Assembly (NCBI RefSeq): GCF_030253575.1
Contig: NC_080568.1
Location: 18,861,501 to 18,925,500, forward strand
Length of the DNA stretch: 64,000 nucleotides
Direction of reading: 5' to 3'
Source: Rhododendron vialii
Lineage: Eukaryota; Streptophyta; Magnoliopsida; Ericales; Ericaceae
Under the pieces are notes generated by a model that saw only the letters and a program-made list of their open reading frames with translations, had not been told where the DNA came from and searched no databases. The position numbers were made by a program, and so were the translations under genes. Positions 36,590 through 48,705 of this stretch are shown here, piece after piece. The first letter of the stretch is position 1. Each line of letters starts with the position of its first letter.

Positions 36590-37903
36590 TTAGAATGGAA
36601 GGGTATTTTTGTATGAAAGGATGGCAAACAAGGTTTGTAAGAAGGTAAAAACAAGTATAAGAATAGCAGCTATAAAGGAAGAGATAGACCATGGATTGTT
36701 GAAATAATCTCGCCTCAGAGTCGCTCTCCACGTAGGCCATTGAGACCTATGGTACTCGTTTACCTTTCGCGATAGGCCACCATAGTAAAAATTATAAACA
36801 AGAGTGTCGTTGTAAAGCCCGTTGAAGAGAATGGATACGTCTTCAGTACTCAACCCAGGTGCTATTATTCTCTCATCAACCAGCAAATCAGCATCCTTGC
36901 TTGTGTTGATGAGGCAATCCAAGAACACTGCATAGGAAGTGAACTTATCGGTGCAGTGGCGATCACATTGTTCATACGCAATGAGATTCCGAAACAACGA
37001 CTCTGAATTCCCCCGGATCCTTATGGGAGGGATCTGAAACACTCCCTTCAAAAACTCGATATTTAGGATGTCATCAGGAGTTCCCTTTTTGAAACTAACT
37101 CCTGCCGTCAAAAGATCTGTTACAGAGGGAAACAATTCCCAGTTTGTGTTTGTATGTTCAATGTCTTCAGATGAGGACAGTAAACTGCTGCGTAATAAGT
37201 CCAGAATATGCTTGATTTCACGACCTCTTGGTTTGTAATCACCTGGTACGGTCATTAGCATCATGGTTTCGAAGAATCTAAGGACAAGTTTGATTAGGAA
37301 ATCGTCTTCTTGTTCGTGAACAGACACCGTTAGGTTAAAAAGGCACTCTAGAACAAACCAAGGGATCTGGTTTTCAAGCAAAATCAGATCATGGTAGAAA
37401 TTTTCAAGCATCCAGGCTGTGTTGTATATGGGGTCATCCTTGTGTCTAGGCACTAACCATGTGTCTTTTCTGAAAAGCTCAATTAAGAAGCAACCATCAA
37501 CAATCATAACTTCCACAAGCTCGCTCTCGCTTAAATCAATCTTCTCTCCATAGCAATTGCTTGTGCGTTTTGAAAGCTCTCTAATGCTCTGAACGAAAAG
37601 TTGCAAACTTTCTTCCGGAGGAATAGGTAAGCTGGCCAGTAGGCAATGCATATACCACCTTTTTATTTCCTCCATCGGTTCAAGTCTATTATTTTTCCCA
37701 CGGTGAAAAGGGCCGATAGAGACTATCTTAGGTTCATAACTTGCCTCATTGTGTCGTCTGAGTGTCCAAGGGACCTTGAAGATGCAATTTTCAGACAAGG
37801 AGGGAGATTCATCACGTAGTTTATCTCGTAGGGCACAAGCCAAAAGTTTGTTTGACTCGTGGATTTCAACCGAAACTTGCTCGTTATGATCACTTTCTTC
37901 CAT
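36590..37903 (-). CDS. DUF247 (UPF0481) protein, copy B
   Basis: A complete 437-residue single-exon frame, collinear with copy A and highly similar along its length. It carries IFKVPWTLRR..YEPKIVSIGPFH, MIVDGCFLIELF, LLENQIPWFVLECLF and the same hydrophobic C-terminus SSFIAAILILVFTFLQ, with a tail longer by a few residues (LSYKNTLPF). Differences from copy A are mostly substitutions with one small insertion (GKNNRLEP). A leader exon probably lies upstream at about 39045-39090, with a GTAAGT donor on the minus strand. The role is unknown. The intact frames of both copies suggest that both may still be expressed. Confidence 0.93.
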   Translation of the reverse strand: MEESDHNEQVSVEIHESNKLLACALRDKLRDESPSLSENCIFKVPWTLRRHNEASYEPKIVSIGPFHRGKNNRLEPMEEIKRWYMHCLLASLPIPPEESLQLFVQSIRELSKRTSNCYGEKIDLSESELVEVMIVDGCFLIELFRKDTWLVPRHKDDPIYNTAWMLENFYHDLILLENQIPWFVLECLFNLTVSVHEQEDDFLIKLVLRFFETMMLMTVPGDYKPRGREIKHILDLLRSSLLSSSEDIEHTNTNWELFPSVTDLLTAGVSFKKGTPDDILNIEFLKGVFQIPPIRIRGNSESLFRNLIAYEQCDRHCTDKFTSYAVFLDCLINTSKDADLLVDERIIAPGLSTEDVSILFNGLYNDTLVYNFYYGGLSRKVNEYHRSQWPTWRATLRRDYFNNPWSISSFIAAILILVFTFLQTLFAILSYKNTLPF

Positions 37904-40681
37904 CCCAAACTAGAGTACTCTAGAGTTGCTAATGTGTCCTGTTGCATGAAACGGATAAAGAGTTTGAAATGACGTATAGCAGAGACTCCTATGTTGCAAA
38001 GACTCTTCAAAATGTGTAAAGCACCAGTATCAGATACTAGACACTCGAGTTAGAGAATGGAATGTGTCCGGCATTATTGCGAGACACTCACCTAAAATGC
38101 AGATTTAGTATTGAACTGTGCTGGAGAACTATGCAAAACTCTCAGATTATGCAAAAATTTGTCTGTAGCACCTTGTATATCTATTTACCTCAGAAAAGAG
38201 AAGAAATATACAAGCATGTACTTATTGTGGTTATTTTTTGAGTCCGATATTTAGACACATCTTGCACTCAAGTCCATGTAACATAGAGAGACTGAAAACT
38301 TCGGGGCAAGTAAGAGGCAAAAGGGAACAAAAAAATTTAACTAGACTATCGAAACTTTTGAATACAGAATCAGCAAGCGATATGATCCCTAAAATTATCA
38401 AGATAATTATAAAATCAATAGAATAATTCAGGATCTCGGTTTTCTGGAAAAGTCAAGAACCTTGTGGAATTCGTAAACTTCAGTCATTTCAGATGGGATT
38501 GTCCAGGTGTTTGGTCATGTAACTTAAGTCTTTTCTTCATGTTATTGATCAAATAAATGAAAGATACAGTAGTCTAGTGTTCTGCAGCTGCCAATAACTT
38601 CGAAATTACTGCAGAAACTTAACCAATGGGTCTGAACTCTCTAGTAAAGTACATAATTTGTAAGTATAAGTTGAATCAACAAAACTGTCGGTCCTGTGGG
38701 ACTACATATCTTATGAGATTATATATCCCTTCACCATTAATCCCGCCATACAAATTGGCCCTTAGTGTTTCCAAACTTTCTGATACTCCCAATAGTCTGT
38801 CCTATTGATGAAAACTTTACAGTTCACTGTAAAATGCAGACAGCATATGTTATACACAGATTCAAAAAATACAGAAAGTTGCAATTGGTCTAAAGATTAC
38901 CAGAACCGAATCCAAATATGGGAGAAAGCAATATTGGTGAGATATAGTTCAATCCCTTGTCAGTCTCGAGGTTTCGGAACAGTTGAGAGTAAGAGAATTT
39001 TAAACACAGAATGGAGTGTGAGAAAGGTTTTCGTTAGGACTTACCTTATGTTTAAGCAGCAGAGAAAACCTTTTCAGTCTTACCGGTGATTCAAGTTAGC
39101 CTTTGAGGAATGAGGAGATTTCAGAAGCAACTAACCCTTCCTTTTCGTTCTTCTGATCAATATGGGAAAGATTCCTTATAAGTCAAGGATTATCTTGTAC
39201 TATTATGCTTAGCATCAGAGAAATTATACTAAATATGTAGAGTTTGTTTGTCTATGTTACAACTTGAAGGGCTATTGGAACAAGTCCATTCTATAAAAAT
39301 ATTCAACTTGTTTCTTTTATCTTTTGAATTTAGTAGTATATTTTGCCTTAAAGTTGAAGAGCCATTCCTCTCTTTTCAGACTAGAAGAGAAAGAGAAGCC
39401 TACTCCAAAATGGTAAAAACTCTTTTTTGATCGGCGAAATAAGTAGCATAAGCTTTTGCGCACTTCTTTTCTTGGAGTGCATTTCGCTCATATGGATCTT
39501 CGAATTTATAAAGAAATTTACTTTCTTCATTAAAGTTGCCCTTCTGGACCTGAACCTATCTATTCGCTTATAGCTGCCCACTAAAAATCCTTTCAAACCT
39601 GTCCATACTCAATCACCGGAAATGGATTCTCTCCGATCTATAATTTGGACTGGAGAAGAGAATAAGAGAGTTCTAATCGGGACCGTTCATTTGCTGCAAT
39701 CAACGGTTTAGATGTATTTTTTCACTTATACCAGTAAGAAAGTGTGAGAAAATCTGAACCATTAAATTCTACCAATTGACGGTCTGGATCTGGACTATCT
39801 CGTCCACTGGAGAGGAGCTAGACCCTAAATCACCGCACACAGTTAAACCACACGAACTCATTTACTTTTGTGTTTACACACGTTGAGCATGAGTTGCTTT
39901 CTCGAGGATTCTACGTCCGGAGCGGGGGGACCACATATTGCAAGAGTGCACAATAGTGTGCAATCTGAACCGTCCAATGTTTCAGTGGTCCAGAATTCAA
40001 AGGTGGCACTTCCATGTTCAAAATCTCACGTGATCTTCGTAGACAAATCCTCGTAGAGGATTCGTAGAGGATCCGAATCCAGTTCTATCCCCTATTTTAG
40101 GTTCATTCAAAGTGTACTGGCTTTGCAAGTAACTTAATTCTATTTTTTTGGTAAGTCAACTAACTCATTATTGATACGATGATTGGGATGGAGTTTCGAA
40201 CGGGCTATATGATTTATCTGTCTCTCTAGGATTACTTCTCGGTCAACAAGAGAAACTACTCCCGCTATGATTCATGTATCTCTTTAGCTTTATTTTGTCG
40301 GGACGAATGAATAAATTAATGATATTTTCAAAATTAAAAGGTATTCAAAGGGAAAAGATTACGAAAAAAGCCAATTTTTGTTTTTTTTTCTTTTCTTTTC
40401 TTATGTTGGGGTGTATCTATTTGTGTGCTGATACAATTCGTTTTTTTTTTGTTGTTTTATTTACATTTATATGTACGTACACAATGTTGCTTAAAATATA
40501 TATTTAGTCAAAATGCCTGAGGTAATTGATAGCAATAACTTGTGCTATTGTAAAAAAAAAAAAAATGTGCTATGGCATAAATTTTACTTCCAATGAATTA
40601 ATTAATCTATCTATCAATAATATATGAGCGTGCCATTGTAAGGCACATGTTTTTCACTTTATTGTGCAAAATCTACATCGC
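37904..40681. other. Upstream region of DUF247 copy B and gene-free stretch
   Basis: 37904-39090 is the 5' flank and presumed leader intron of copy B. 39091-40681 has no gene. About 39625-39830 contains mirrored GGATTCTCTCC / CTGGAGAGGAGC-type ends and may be another MITE. The rest is AT-rich. Confidence 0.45.
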
Positions 40682-40930
40682 CTTGTCAAAGGAGAAGATA
40701 TTTAATGCCCCTGGGGCAAGATTGAATATAAATCTAGACCATAAATTAATGTGGCGTTTAGCGATGGCAACGGGTAGGGTATGGATCGAGGGACCCTATT
40801 CCATCCACGATCCCCACTTGGGGGATCTTTCACAATCCCCGCCCCGATCGCCACCGGAGATATTAGATGAATAACCAAACCCGCCTCCCAGTGAGGATAT
40901 TGGTTTTGGGTTTCTCCAAATATACCCATA
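40682..40930. repeat. Left arm of a diverged long inverted repeat
   Basis: AGGAGAAGATATTTAATGCC..GGGGCAAG followed by GCGATGGCAACGGGTAGGG is the inverted, diverged counterpart of about 49210-49424. The two arms are 8.5 kb apart. Either they are two independent insertions of one repeat family or the termini of a large composite element. Confidence 0.6.
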
Positions 40931-41259
40931 TCCAAGCCAAAAAAATATAGAAAGTCAAGAATGAAATTAAAGTGATTCAAACCAACAAAAAAATAAAAAT
41001 AAAAAACTTCAAATTATGTTCTTTGACGACTAAAGTAGGAAAAAAAAATAGTAGTCTCGTGAAAAGCCAATCTAAGCAAACATCAATTTTTAATTTTCAT
41101 AAAGCGACATACCAACAGATTACGAAAAATAATACGGAGCACCATGAAAGAACAAAACATAGCAGCAGCATTTGAAGGAGCCAACAACATAGCAGCAGCA
41201 TCGATTTTTTAGATTTCTTTTCTTTTTAGAAAGAGAATCTCTATTAAGTAGTCTATTAA
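40931..41259. other. Short gene-free stretch
   Basis: AT-rich sequence with a repeated ACATAGCAGCAGCAT word (41156 and 41187). No gene. Confidence 0.5.
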
Positions 41260-41954
41260 GGCCATCCACAGTGGTATAATAAAAAAAGAAGGATAACAAA
41301 AAATTGACACATCAGTTTTTGATTATTCACTTAAGAGGTTGCTAAGCTTAACAATGTTGAGCTTCATAGTGGTCACTTTTAGTCCATAACCAAAATAATG
41401 GTCTACTACAATTTCACTCTCTCTCCCCCTCTGTTTCCTGCCATTCACTTCCCTTCATTTACGTTTTTTTTTTGGCAAAAATATATCGATTCTCTCTCTT
41501 AATTTTGGAAAAAAATCAGTGACTTTTTCCCTCCTATTATGAATTTTTTTGGGGAAAAAAAAAGGAGGGAAAGAAGAGTGAAATACCTTAATCCGGCGAT
41601 GATGGGTTGAATTGTAGATGATCGAGATATACAAGCTTCACTTTTTGAGGGAAAAGAAAGAGAAATAGTTTATGGGTAAAGTGAAGAAAATATAGAGTAA
41701 GCGAAGAAGAGAAGAAAAAATACCAATTGAAACATGCGTATATACAAATTTTGGAACTAGTTAACTTATGTGGTGTGGAGTCCACAAATTTTGATTATTG
41801 AAAAAAGGTTGCTAGTTTTGGTTATCCAAAGCCCAAAATTTGATTATTTCTAAGGATGTTACTAAGTTTGATTATACCATTGTGAGCTATTTTTTGTACC
41901 AATATTGTTAACTTTAAAAACAATTGGCTTTTGATTATATCAATGTGGATGGCC
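41260..41954. mobile_element. PIF/Harbinger-like non-autonomous element, copy 2
   Basis: Same TIRs as the element at 23507 (GGCCATCCACAGTGGTATAA), with a TAA target duplication (41257-41259, 41955-41957). It is 695 bp, about 100 bp shorter than copy 1, and the interior is collinear with internal deletions. Confidence 0.9.
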
Positions 41955-41994
41955 TAATAGATCTATCTAATTGATAAGATTTGTTAAACAGGTA

Positions 41995-42217
41995 CTCCCA
42001 CCGTCTCATAATGTTTGTCCGGTCCGTAAAACGATGACAAAAAAATAATAGAGTACAATTTTTGCAAGAAAATTTTAAATTTTTTCAACAATTCACTAGC
42101 TAGATATTGATGAGTTCTTTTAATTGATGAAAAAAGTTTGAATTTTTTCTTAAAAGAAGTGCATTATTTTTGAGTTATTGTTTTGCGGACCGAACAAATA
42201 TTTTGGGACAGAGGTAG
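41995..42217. mobile_element. Stowaway-type MITE
   Basis: CTCCCACCGTCTCATAATG at the left and its diverged complement ending GGGACAGAGGTAG at the right, flanked by TA (41993-41994, 42218-42219). 223 bp, non-coding. Confidence 0.85.
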
Positions 42218-43015
42218 TATTTACTTACATATGTAACTAGTAATACTCAAGATTCATATAGACGTATATTCCTAAATATATAGTTTATGTAATATGTATA
42301 AGTACTAGTGAATGCCCGCGCCTGAAGGCACGACGCAACACATTTTGAAAAAAACTAAATCGAATTGCCATTTTTAGGCACGGCGCGACACATTTTGGAA
42401 AAAACAAAATCGAATTGCCATTTTTTTGGAATTTACCACCCCACCGATAAAGACAAAATCTCCTATAAGTCATTTTCTTAAATAAACTTCCAATAGGGTC
42501 CATTTATTCAAATTATGTACCATGAGAGTGGAAAAAGTACCCCACTTGACTCCACCGGGCTCTCCCTTGAGACTGCATGACAGTAAAAATCATAACATTG
42601 CCTATTAAAAAAGAACCACCAATGACAAACATGTTCTATTAACCATTCTCCTTCCCATTTTGATGCCAATGACCATAGCAAGAAGTAACTAATTAAACGC
42701 AATAAGACTAAAACAAACACATGCCCATTTTAGCTTACACTTTAAAGGGGACATGACCAAAACTATTATTTTTTGGTATGTACACAAATGACAGGAACCG
42801 CATAAAGGCCGCATTGCCTCTCACATTCAGCCGCTACAATGTTAGCTGCAAGAAGATTTCCCTTTTGGAAATCACAATTGAGTGTTTCATATTAATACCA
42901 CCATTGAGTCTCGCCAACATAATCCAAAACATCAGTCACTTAATTAATTTGCCCCTCTTGTGGAGTGTGATTCATAGAGCTCTTACTACAAATCTGACAA
43001 TTCTCAATCAGATTC

Positions 43016-43355
43016 CTATGAGGGCGATGAGGAGTTGAATTTTCTTTGGTTAGATTCACTACTTGCAGCAAATCCATCTCCATTTCTACCTGAGTCTCTC
43101 CTTGTCCGAGGATGCACTCCTAAATTCCATGCTCCTTTGTCATCCATAAGCACATCACCAAAGCCAACAGCTTCTTGATTACCCTTGGAGCATTGCAAGT
43201 ACTGAATTTCACGTTGAACCACAATATGCAATTATTGGAATGTAGAATCACCAGTTTTTCAAAAAGCATTTTTTAAGTGCCATCAAAAAGGGCAGCCTCA
43301 TAGCCAATATACCCATACATGCCTTCCCCATTCGAAACCTTCCATATCTTCACAT
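43016..43355 (-). pseudogene. Unidentified captured exon-like fragments in the Helitron
   Basis: After a TTTTTCAG acceptor the minus strand at 43355 reads VKIWKVSNGEGMYGYIGY.. and ends in TAA. A second open block at about 43213-43016 reads GFGDVLMDDKGAWNLGVHP... Both look protein-like in composition, but I do not recognise the family. They are separated by stops, so they are not a working gene. An orientation matching the Helitron is typical of captured gene pieces. Confidence 0.45.
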
Positions 43356-44852
43356 CTGAAAAATAAAATACGTTGAACTACATTATGCAATTAAGTTCAG
43401 AACTTGAGAAATGATTTATTCACACCTGAATTAAAACCAAATCAAAATTTTGAAATTGGACACATTAAGAACTTGAGAAATGATTTATTCTATTTCTTCG
43501 TCCATTTCAAGTTTTCTCATATGGGCACATAAAGTTTTTGAGTAAGTCAGTTAATACTCTCTCGAAACAATAGCCGCTTCAATTCACACAACTATAGCCG
43601 CTCCAATTCACACAACTATTCAACCCAATGGTCATTACAAAGGCCATTATGCATGCCACACTTGATACTAATGCTGGAAGGCAAGGTATTCAAAAGGGAT
43701 TAAATAAAGCAGAGAAACTATAAGTAAAACTCCTTAGTAAAAGCCAATAACAAACCAAATAAATTTCTGAAGGCCCATAATTCTTTTTGTTAATTGTTCA
43801 TGATAGTGAACTAAAACCCACGTAAAGAATAAAAAGAAGAAGGAATGGGCCTTATCTTAATTATTCAATTTTCATCTATACACCATGAATGCAAAGTTTA
43901 ACAAAAACATGAATTCTACTTATGAAGATTAAAAATTATGTTAGAAACCCCCAAGTTAAGGATTGACCAAAAGAATAAGAAAGGTACTGAATGAGTACAC
44001 TTTTTACCCCTGGTTGTTATCGTTGCCGTGATTTCGCTAGAGGAGATGGAGGACAGAAAAGAAGAGGGGCCGAATCACTCCATGGTGGTGATGGGATGAT
44101 CTCGGTGGTCATCGGTGGACGGGCCTACTGCTGCAAGGGGAGGTTCTTTGTCTTTGATCAGGGGCAAGGTGAGCGGTGGTGTGGGTGGTGTAACGCCCCG
44201 ATTTCTCAAGGGATTTTGGGAACATTAACTCTAAAATACACTGAATTTTACAAAATATTAGGCCCTTATTTATCCTTATACAAAATTTACAATTTCAAAA
44301 TAATACAAAAATCTATGTACATTTACTTAATAAAAGCAACTCCAGAGCGACTCTAATTTTGACACGAATTTCAAGCAACGTTGGCCCAAACTCCGTTCCA
44401 GGGGTCCCACCTGTATCAACTGCTCCACTGTGGAATCCTGCACACTCTGGCAAATTGAATGCCGAAGCAAACGATTTGCCAGGATACAAACGTATCCTGA
44501 GTGATAATTCACAAAGTAGAAATCCTAAAACCCAATACCACAATATGCAGATCAACAATATAATAATTCATAACACACCGAAGGTACAAAATAATAACAC
44601 ATCGTCTTTTTCTTTACTATCCATCATCTTACATGTAATCTAAGAATTCTCTCCGCGAGATCCTTTCCTCCCACATCCACTAACTACAATCGTCTCATGG
44701 GTCCACCCTTCCTCCTGCTTGTCCTGCACCAGGGTCCTAGGTGAGCGCATCTAAGTTATGTACCGAGTATGTTCTCACTTAAGACCATAACAAGAGGATT
44801 GAGTCATCCCATGACGTATCGTACATTAGGATCGGACATCCACTACCCCACG

Positions 44853-45089
44853 CTAACTATAACCGTCTCATGGGACCCATTCTCTTTCTCCAAGAGAAAC
44901 TTTCCATGACGTATCATACATTAACGTCTCACTAACTATAACCGTCTCATGGGACCCATTCTCTTCCTCGAAGAGAAACTTCCCATGACGTATCATACAT
45001 TAGCGACTCGCTAACTATAACCGTCTCATAGGACCCATTCTCTTCCTCGAAGAGAAACTTCCCATGACGTATCATACGTTAGTGTCACA
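44853..45089. repeat. 79-bp tandem repeat, three copies, in the solo LTR
   Basis: Units start at 44853, 44932 and 45011 with CTAACTATAACCGTCTCATG and end near CATGACGTATCATAC. A partial, diverged copy lies at about 44684. Each unit carries a CATGACGTATC word with the ACGT core of bZIP-type sites, so it may be a promoter repeat of the LTR. Confidence 0.9.
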
Positions 45090-46153
45090 ACACCGGGCCC
45101 CTCAGGTAACCCATTTCAACACAGGGCCCCATAGGTTACCCTTGCCATCACCATGGCTCAAATCACAATCCACACAATCACACTTCCAACACTTTACCAT
45201 TTTCCATTTACTTATCATCGTCTACATGATTCACTACTCGTAACCACCCCGGGAACCTATTTGTTCAATCTACAATCACAACAAAATACCACACAGTTCA
45301 ACATTTCAACTAAAAGTACTAACATGCTAACAACACATAACCATGCAATAAAATTTATCCTACCATAGAATTAATCATGTGAGTAACAAAATAATATTCA
45401 GTTAAATAATTAATTACTACACTTAAAATTAAGTCTATTTCTCTCATTTAGAAATTTTATAAAACATTTTTACTATTTAAATATTTTCTTTAACTCTCAT
45501 ATTATTTATAGATTTTACAAACAAATTTTTTTATTGAAAAATACTTATTGCTAAATTTAGCATTTACTAACTATATTAAATATTAATATGAGATTTTTAT
45601 AACAACAAAATTATGCGAGGCTATTTTAGTCAATATTTATTAGAGTTAAAGATTAACTAATATATAATCTAAAATATTTCTTGTTTACAATCTAAATAAA
45701 GTTTTACTTATAAAATATTCTTGTTAATGTTTCATAAATATTTATCTACTCCAATAATTTATTAGCCACGTAAACGTCCATTCAAATACAAATTAACAAT
45801 GCAACATCAATAATAATTTCACAATCAAACATTTGTTAAACGATCATAAATTTTCACAGGGTATAACACTAATCATTCCAGCACAACCAGACTAAATTTT
45901 AATATAAACAGGACTAAAAATAAATTAACAATTTAACAGCAGATCATCGTCTTCAATAAACTTTAAATCTAAGTAACTCCATTAAAATGCAGATAAAGGT
46001 TTTGGGTTTTCGAAAAACTACCTCAAACGCGATTCTAAGTCCGGATAAGTGTTGTCGGTGTTCGTAGATCGCCATGGTGGTTCTGAAATCTCGAGGCAGC
46101 GTCCGGTGGCACTCCAACAAGACCCGTAGCAGCGGTGTATCCACGAAACTCAC

Positions 46154-46156
<3 letters not shown>

Positions 46157-46205
<49 letters not shown>
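46157..46205. repeat. (TC)n microsatellite in the solo LTR
   Basis: About 24 TC units with one interruption. Confidence 0.93.
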
Positions 46206-48093
46206 ATTCTAGACTCAACAATATAATTGAGAGTAAAATAATATACTGGTGTTCAATTTTCGGATTATGTGGGTATGTATAATGAGAGAGAATAAGGTAG
46301 TAAGAAGGTGAGAGGATAAGTGTAAAAGTGGTGGAATGAGGAAGGAGAGTGATACTGATAACGATAAAAAGATAGGGGACAAGTGCCACATTTGGGGGGG
46401 GTTTCAATTCTAATGTATGTGGACGCATGTATGTACAGGGTGAGAATGTATCTGGACGGTTTTATGTATAGGATGAGAGATAGAGAAGTGGAGAGTTAGT
46501 TTGAATAGAGTTCTACTTAGGGTTTAGATAGGAAAGATAAGAGATGAATATGAATCACTGATTTCTTGTATATCTAAAGTTTAAATACATATCTTATACA
46601 ATAATGCAAATAATATCAATTGCACACATAATAATATATTTTAATTATTCAATCTAATTAATTATTGAATTAGAAATTTAAAAATATAAATTTGTATTAA
46701 AAATAATTGGGTCAAAAATCCGGGTCGTTACAGGTGGAGGATGGGGGAGACGTGTGTTAAAAAGTCGCTTCCTGCACGAAAGATAAAATTTTGGGTTCAA
46801 TGTAGAAATCATCCATCTACAAATCTATCACAAAATGAATGAAGGAGAACCAATTTCAATACATGAACCACATATTTGATATGCATATCTAAATGTGGTC
46901 ATAGTTTTCAGCTTTTAACATTTCTCATCCATAAAAACCGCAAAAACTGCATCATTGAAAAATAGTTTTGAGGCTCATGTCATGGAACTAAATTGGTATT
47001 GCCATCACAACTTTCGCCACTAACCACATCCTAACAACCACGAAACAAAAACATTTTGCTCCCAAAAGAATCAATTTGCTCTCCATTATCTACGCGTTCT
47101 TTCATATAGGCTTTTTAACAAACACTACATATGCATCTTTTCCAGACCCACACGGCTTACCAATCTGAACATCAAAATAACTTATCAAGCACGCAAGTAT
47201 GAAACAATGGCTACTAAGTAGTCAGTCAAGTCCCACAAATAAGAACAATATGAATTTTAGAATGCATTATGAATTTTCAACAGTATCAACAGTTTGATTT
47301 ATAGCATGCACTATGAATTTTAGAATTTTAGAAATGCAGTTCAAGATAGATGGTTGAGAGAGAGACGTATAACCTTTGCTCCGATCATCGATGAAGGGTC
47401 ACCCACTCATTGAAATGCAGTTCCCTTTGGTGGTTTCCCACCACTGAATCACAATACCAAAGATTTAGACAAATGAAATCAAACATGAAGCGGGAATTGA
47501 ACTCCATAAATAAATGATAATGAGAGGAAAAAATCGTAGTACTTGCTCCGTTTGGTGCAAACACTCAAACTCGCCATCGAAAATCCACACGGCACACCTC
47601 TGGGCTTAAACAATTGCTGCTAAAGAAACAACCACTTGGCCGCTGCTGCTGCCGGAAAACTCCCTCCGCCGCCGCCTACTAATCATGACTGAAGTGGAAC
47701 TGATTGTCCGCCTTGTGATTAAGTACAGTATACGTGAATATTTTTTCCAATCCACAAAACTCATAACATCATCAAAACTAAAGGAGTAAAGGGCCTAATT
47801 TATCCAATGAGCACCTAGGACTTTCCGACAGATCACCACATCGTAAAAGAATAGTACCTGAAAAGAGAATAATAACAAAAGAAAATTTTAAATTAGGCCC
47901 ACGACACCACATGAGATTTTTGATAAAAAAAAAAAATTGACATAACAAAATATAAGAAAGGGAAAAATCACCGATATGAAAATTTTAACTGGCTTTGAGC
48001 ACAAAATTCATAACACTATTCGTGGAAAAAAAAAATCAAGCATCAACCATAGGTGGAGCTTTTAATCTAATTCCTCACCATCCCTAAGCTCAC

Positions 48094-48585
48094 CATGGTT
48101 TGCCCAATGCCTGAAACAAATCACTTAATGGTTTTGCTTCCCCCAACTCATCCCTACTAACACACCCATAGCCAAATCCAAGTTTTTGAAGCTCTAAGTT
48201 TTAAAAAATAAGTTGCTCAAATCGAATGACTCGATAATGGCCTTTACACTATAAAGACAAATAAGTATCAATACATATCTATAGATAAATGTACCCCTTT
48301 TGCCGACGGAATGCCAACCTGAAGTTCTGATGTTGACCGCCGACACTTTTGTCAACCCTTCGTTCCCTTTGAAAACCCATTACTCTGCAGTTTGCAGCCA
48401 CAGCTTTTTTAAACAGGATAAAAGCCAAATTCGAAAACCAAATTCAAATCCAAGATAAAAACCCTAATCTGGAATTCCAATAATGCTACATGGTGGATTT
48501 ACCTTAGATCAATTGAACTCGAAAATAATGCGTGGGTGGATTTGCTCTTTCCGGTTTGGGAATATTTTGGCTTACTTGAATACAT
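48094..48585 (-). pseudogene. Captured 5' exons of an unidentified gene in the Helitron
   Basis: On the minus strand an ATG in good context (ACCACCATG) at 48585 opens MYSSKPKYSQTGKSKS.. to 48503, then a GTAAAT donor. A second in-frame segment runs 48384-48319 between a CTGCAG acceptor and a GTTGGC donor (VMGFQRERRVDKSVGG..). A possible 17-base exon lies at 48110-48094. The 5' side is leader-like, with a CT tract and TCTCTTCGATCG-rich sequence. Phases agree across the first two introns. I do not recognise the protein. No further exons in frame were found, so it is probably a gene fragment carried by the Helitron. Confidence 0.5.
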
Positions 48586-48647
48586 GGTGGTAGATGAGGC
48601 AGTCGGAAAAATAAGAGCTGCCACCTAGTAGATCAGCAGATGGAAGG

Positions 48648-48649
<2 letters not shown>

Positions 48650-48704
<55 letters not shown>
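48650..48704. repeat. (GA)n microsatellite
   Basis: About 27 GA units, lying in the presumed leader of the captured fragment (CT on its sense strand). Confidence 0.95.

Positions 48705-48705
<1 letters not shown>

Larger units (their letters stand above)
29700..39090 (-). repeat. Tandem array of three DUF247 gene units
   Basis: Three head-to-tail minus-strand units share gene, 3' flank and 5' flank. Unit 1 is about 29700-31535 (gutted gene), unit 2 about 31536-34800, and unit 3 about 34801-39090. The upstream edge of each unit carries TAAGCAGCAGAGAAAACC (31514, 34779, 39052). The 3' flanks of units 2 and 3 share a CACGACACGG-rich segment (about 31975-32250 and 35720-36015). Divergence between units includes several indels and AT-rich expansions. 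Confidence 0.88.
44189..46732. mobile_element. Solo LTR of an LTR retrotransposon
   Basis: A 2,544-bp block starts TGTAACGCCCCGATTT and ends AAATCCGGGTCGTTACA, flanked by the 5-bp duplication GGTGG (44184-44188 and 46733-46737). TGTAACRCCCCG..GTTACA ends and long LTRs are typical of plant Gypsy elements of the Tekay/Del kind. There is no gag-pol, so unequal recombination has removed the interior. It carries a 79-bp triple repeat and a CT tract. It sits inside the Helitron and interrupts a GGTGG-rich segment. Confidence 0.9.
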
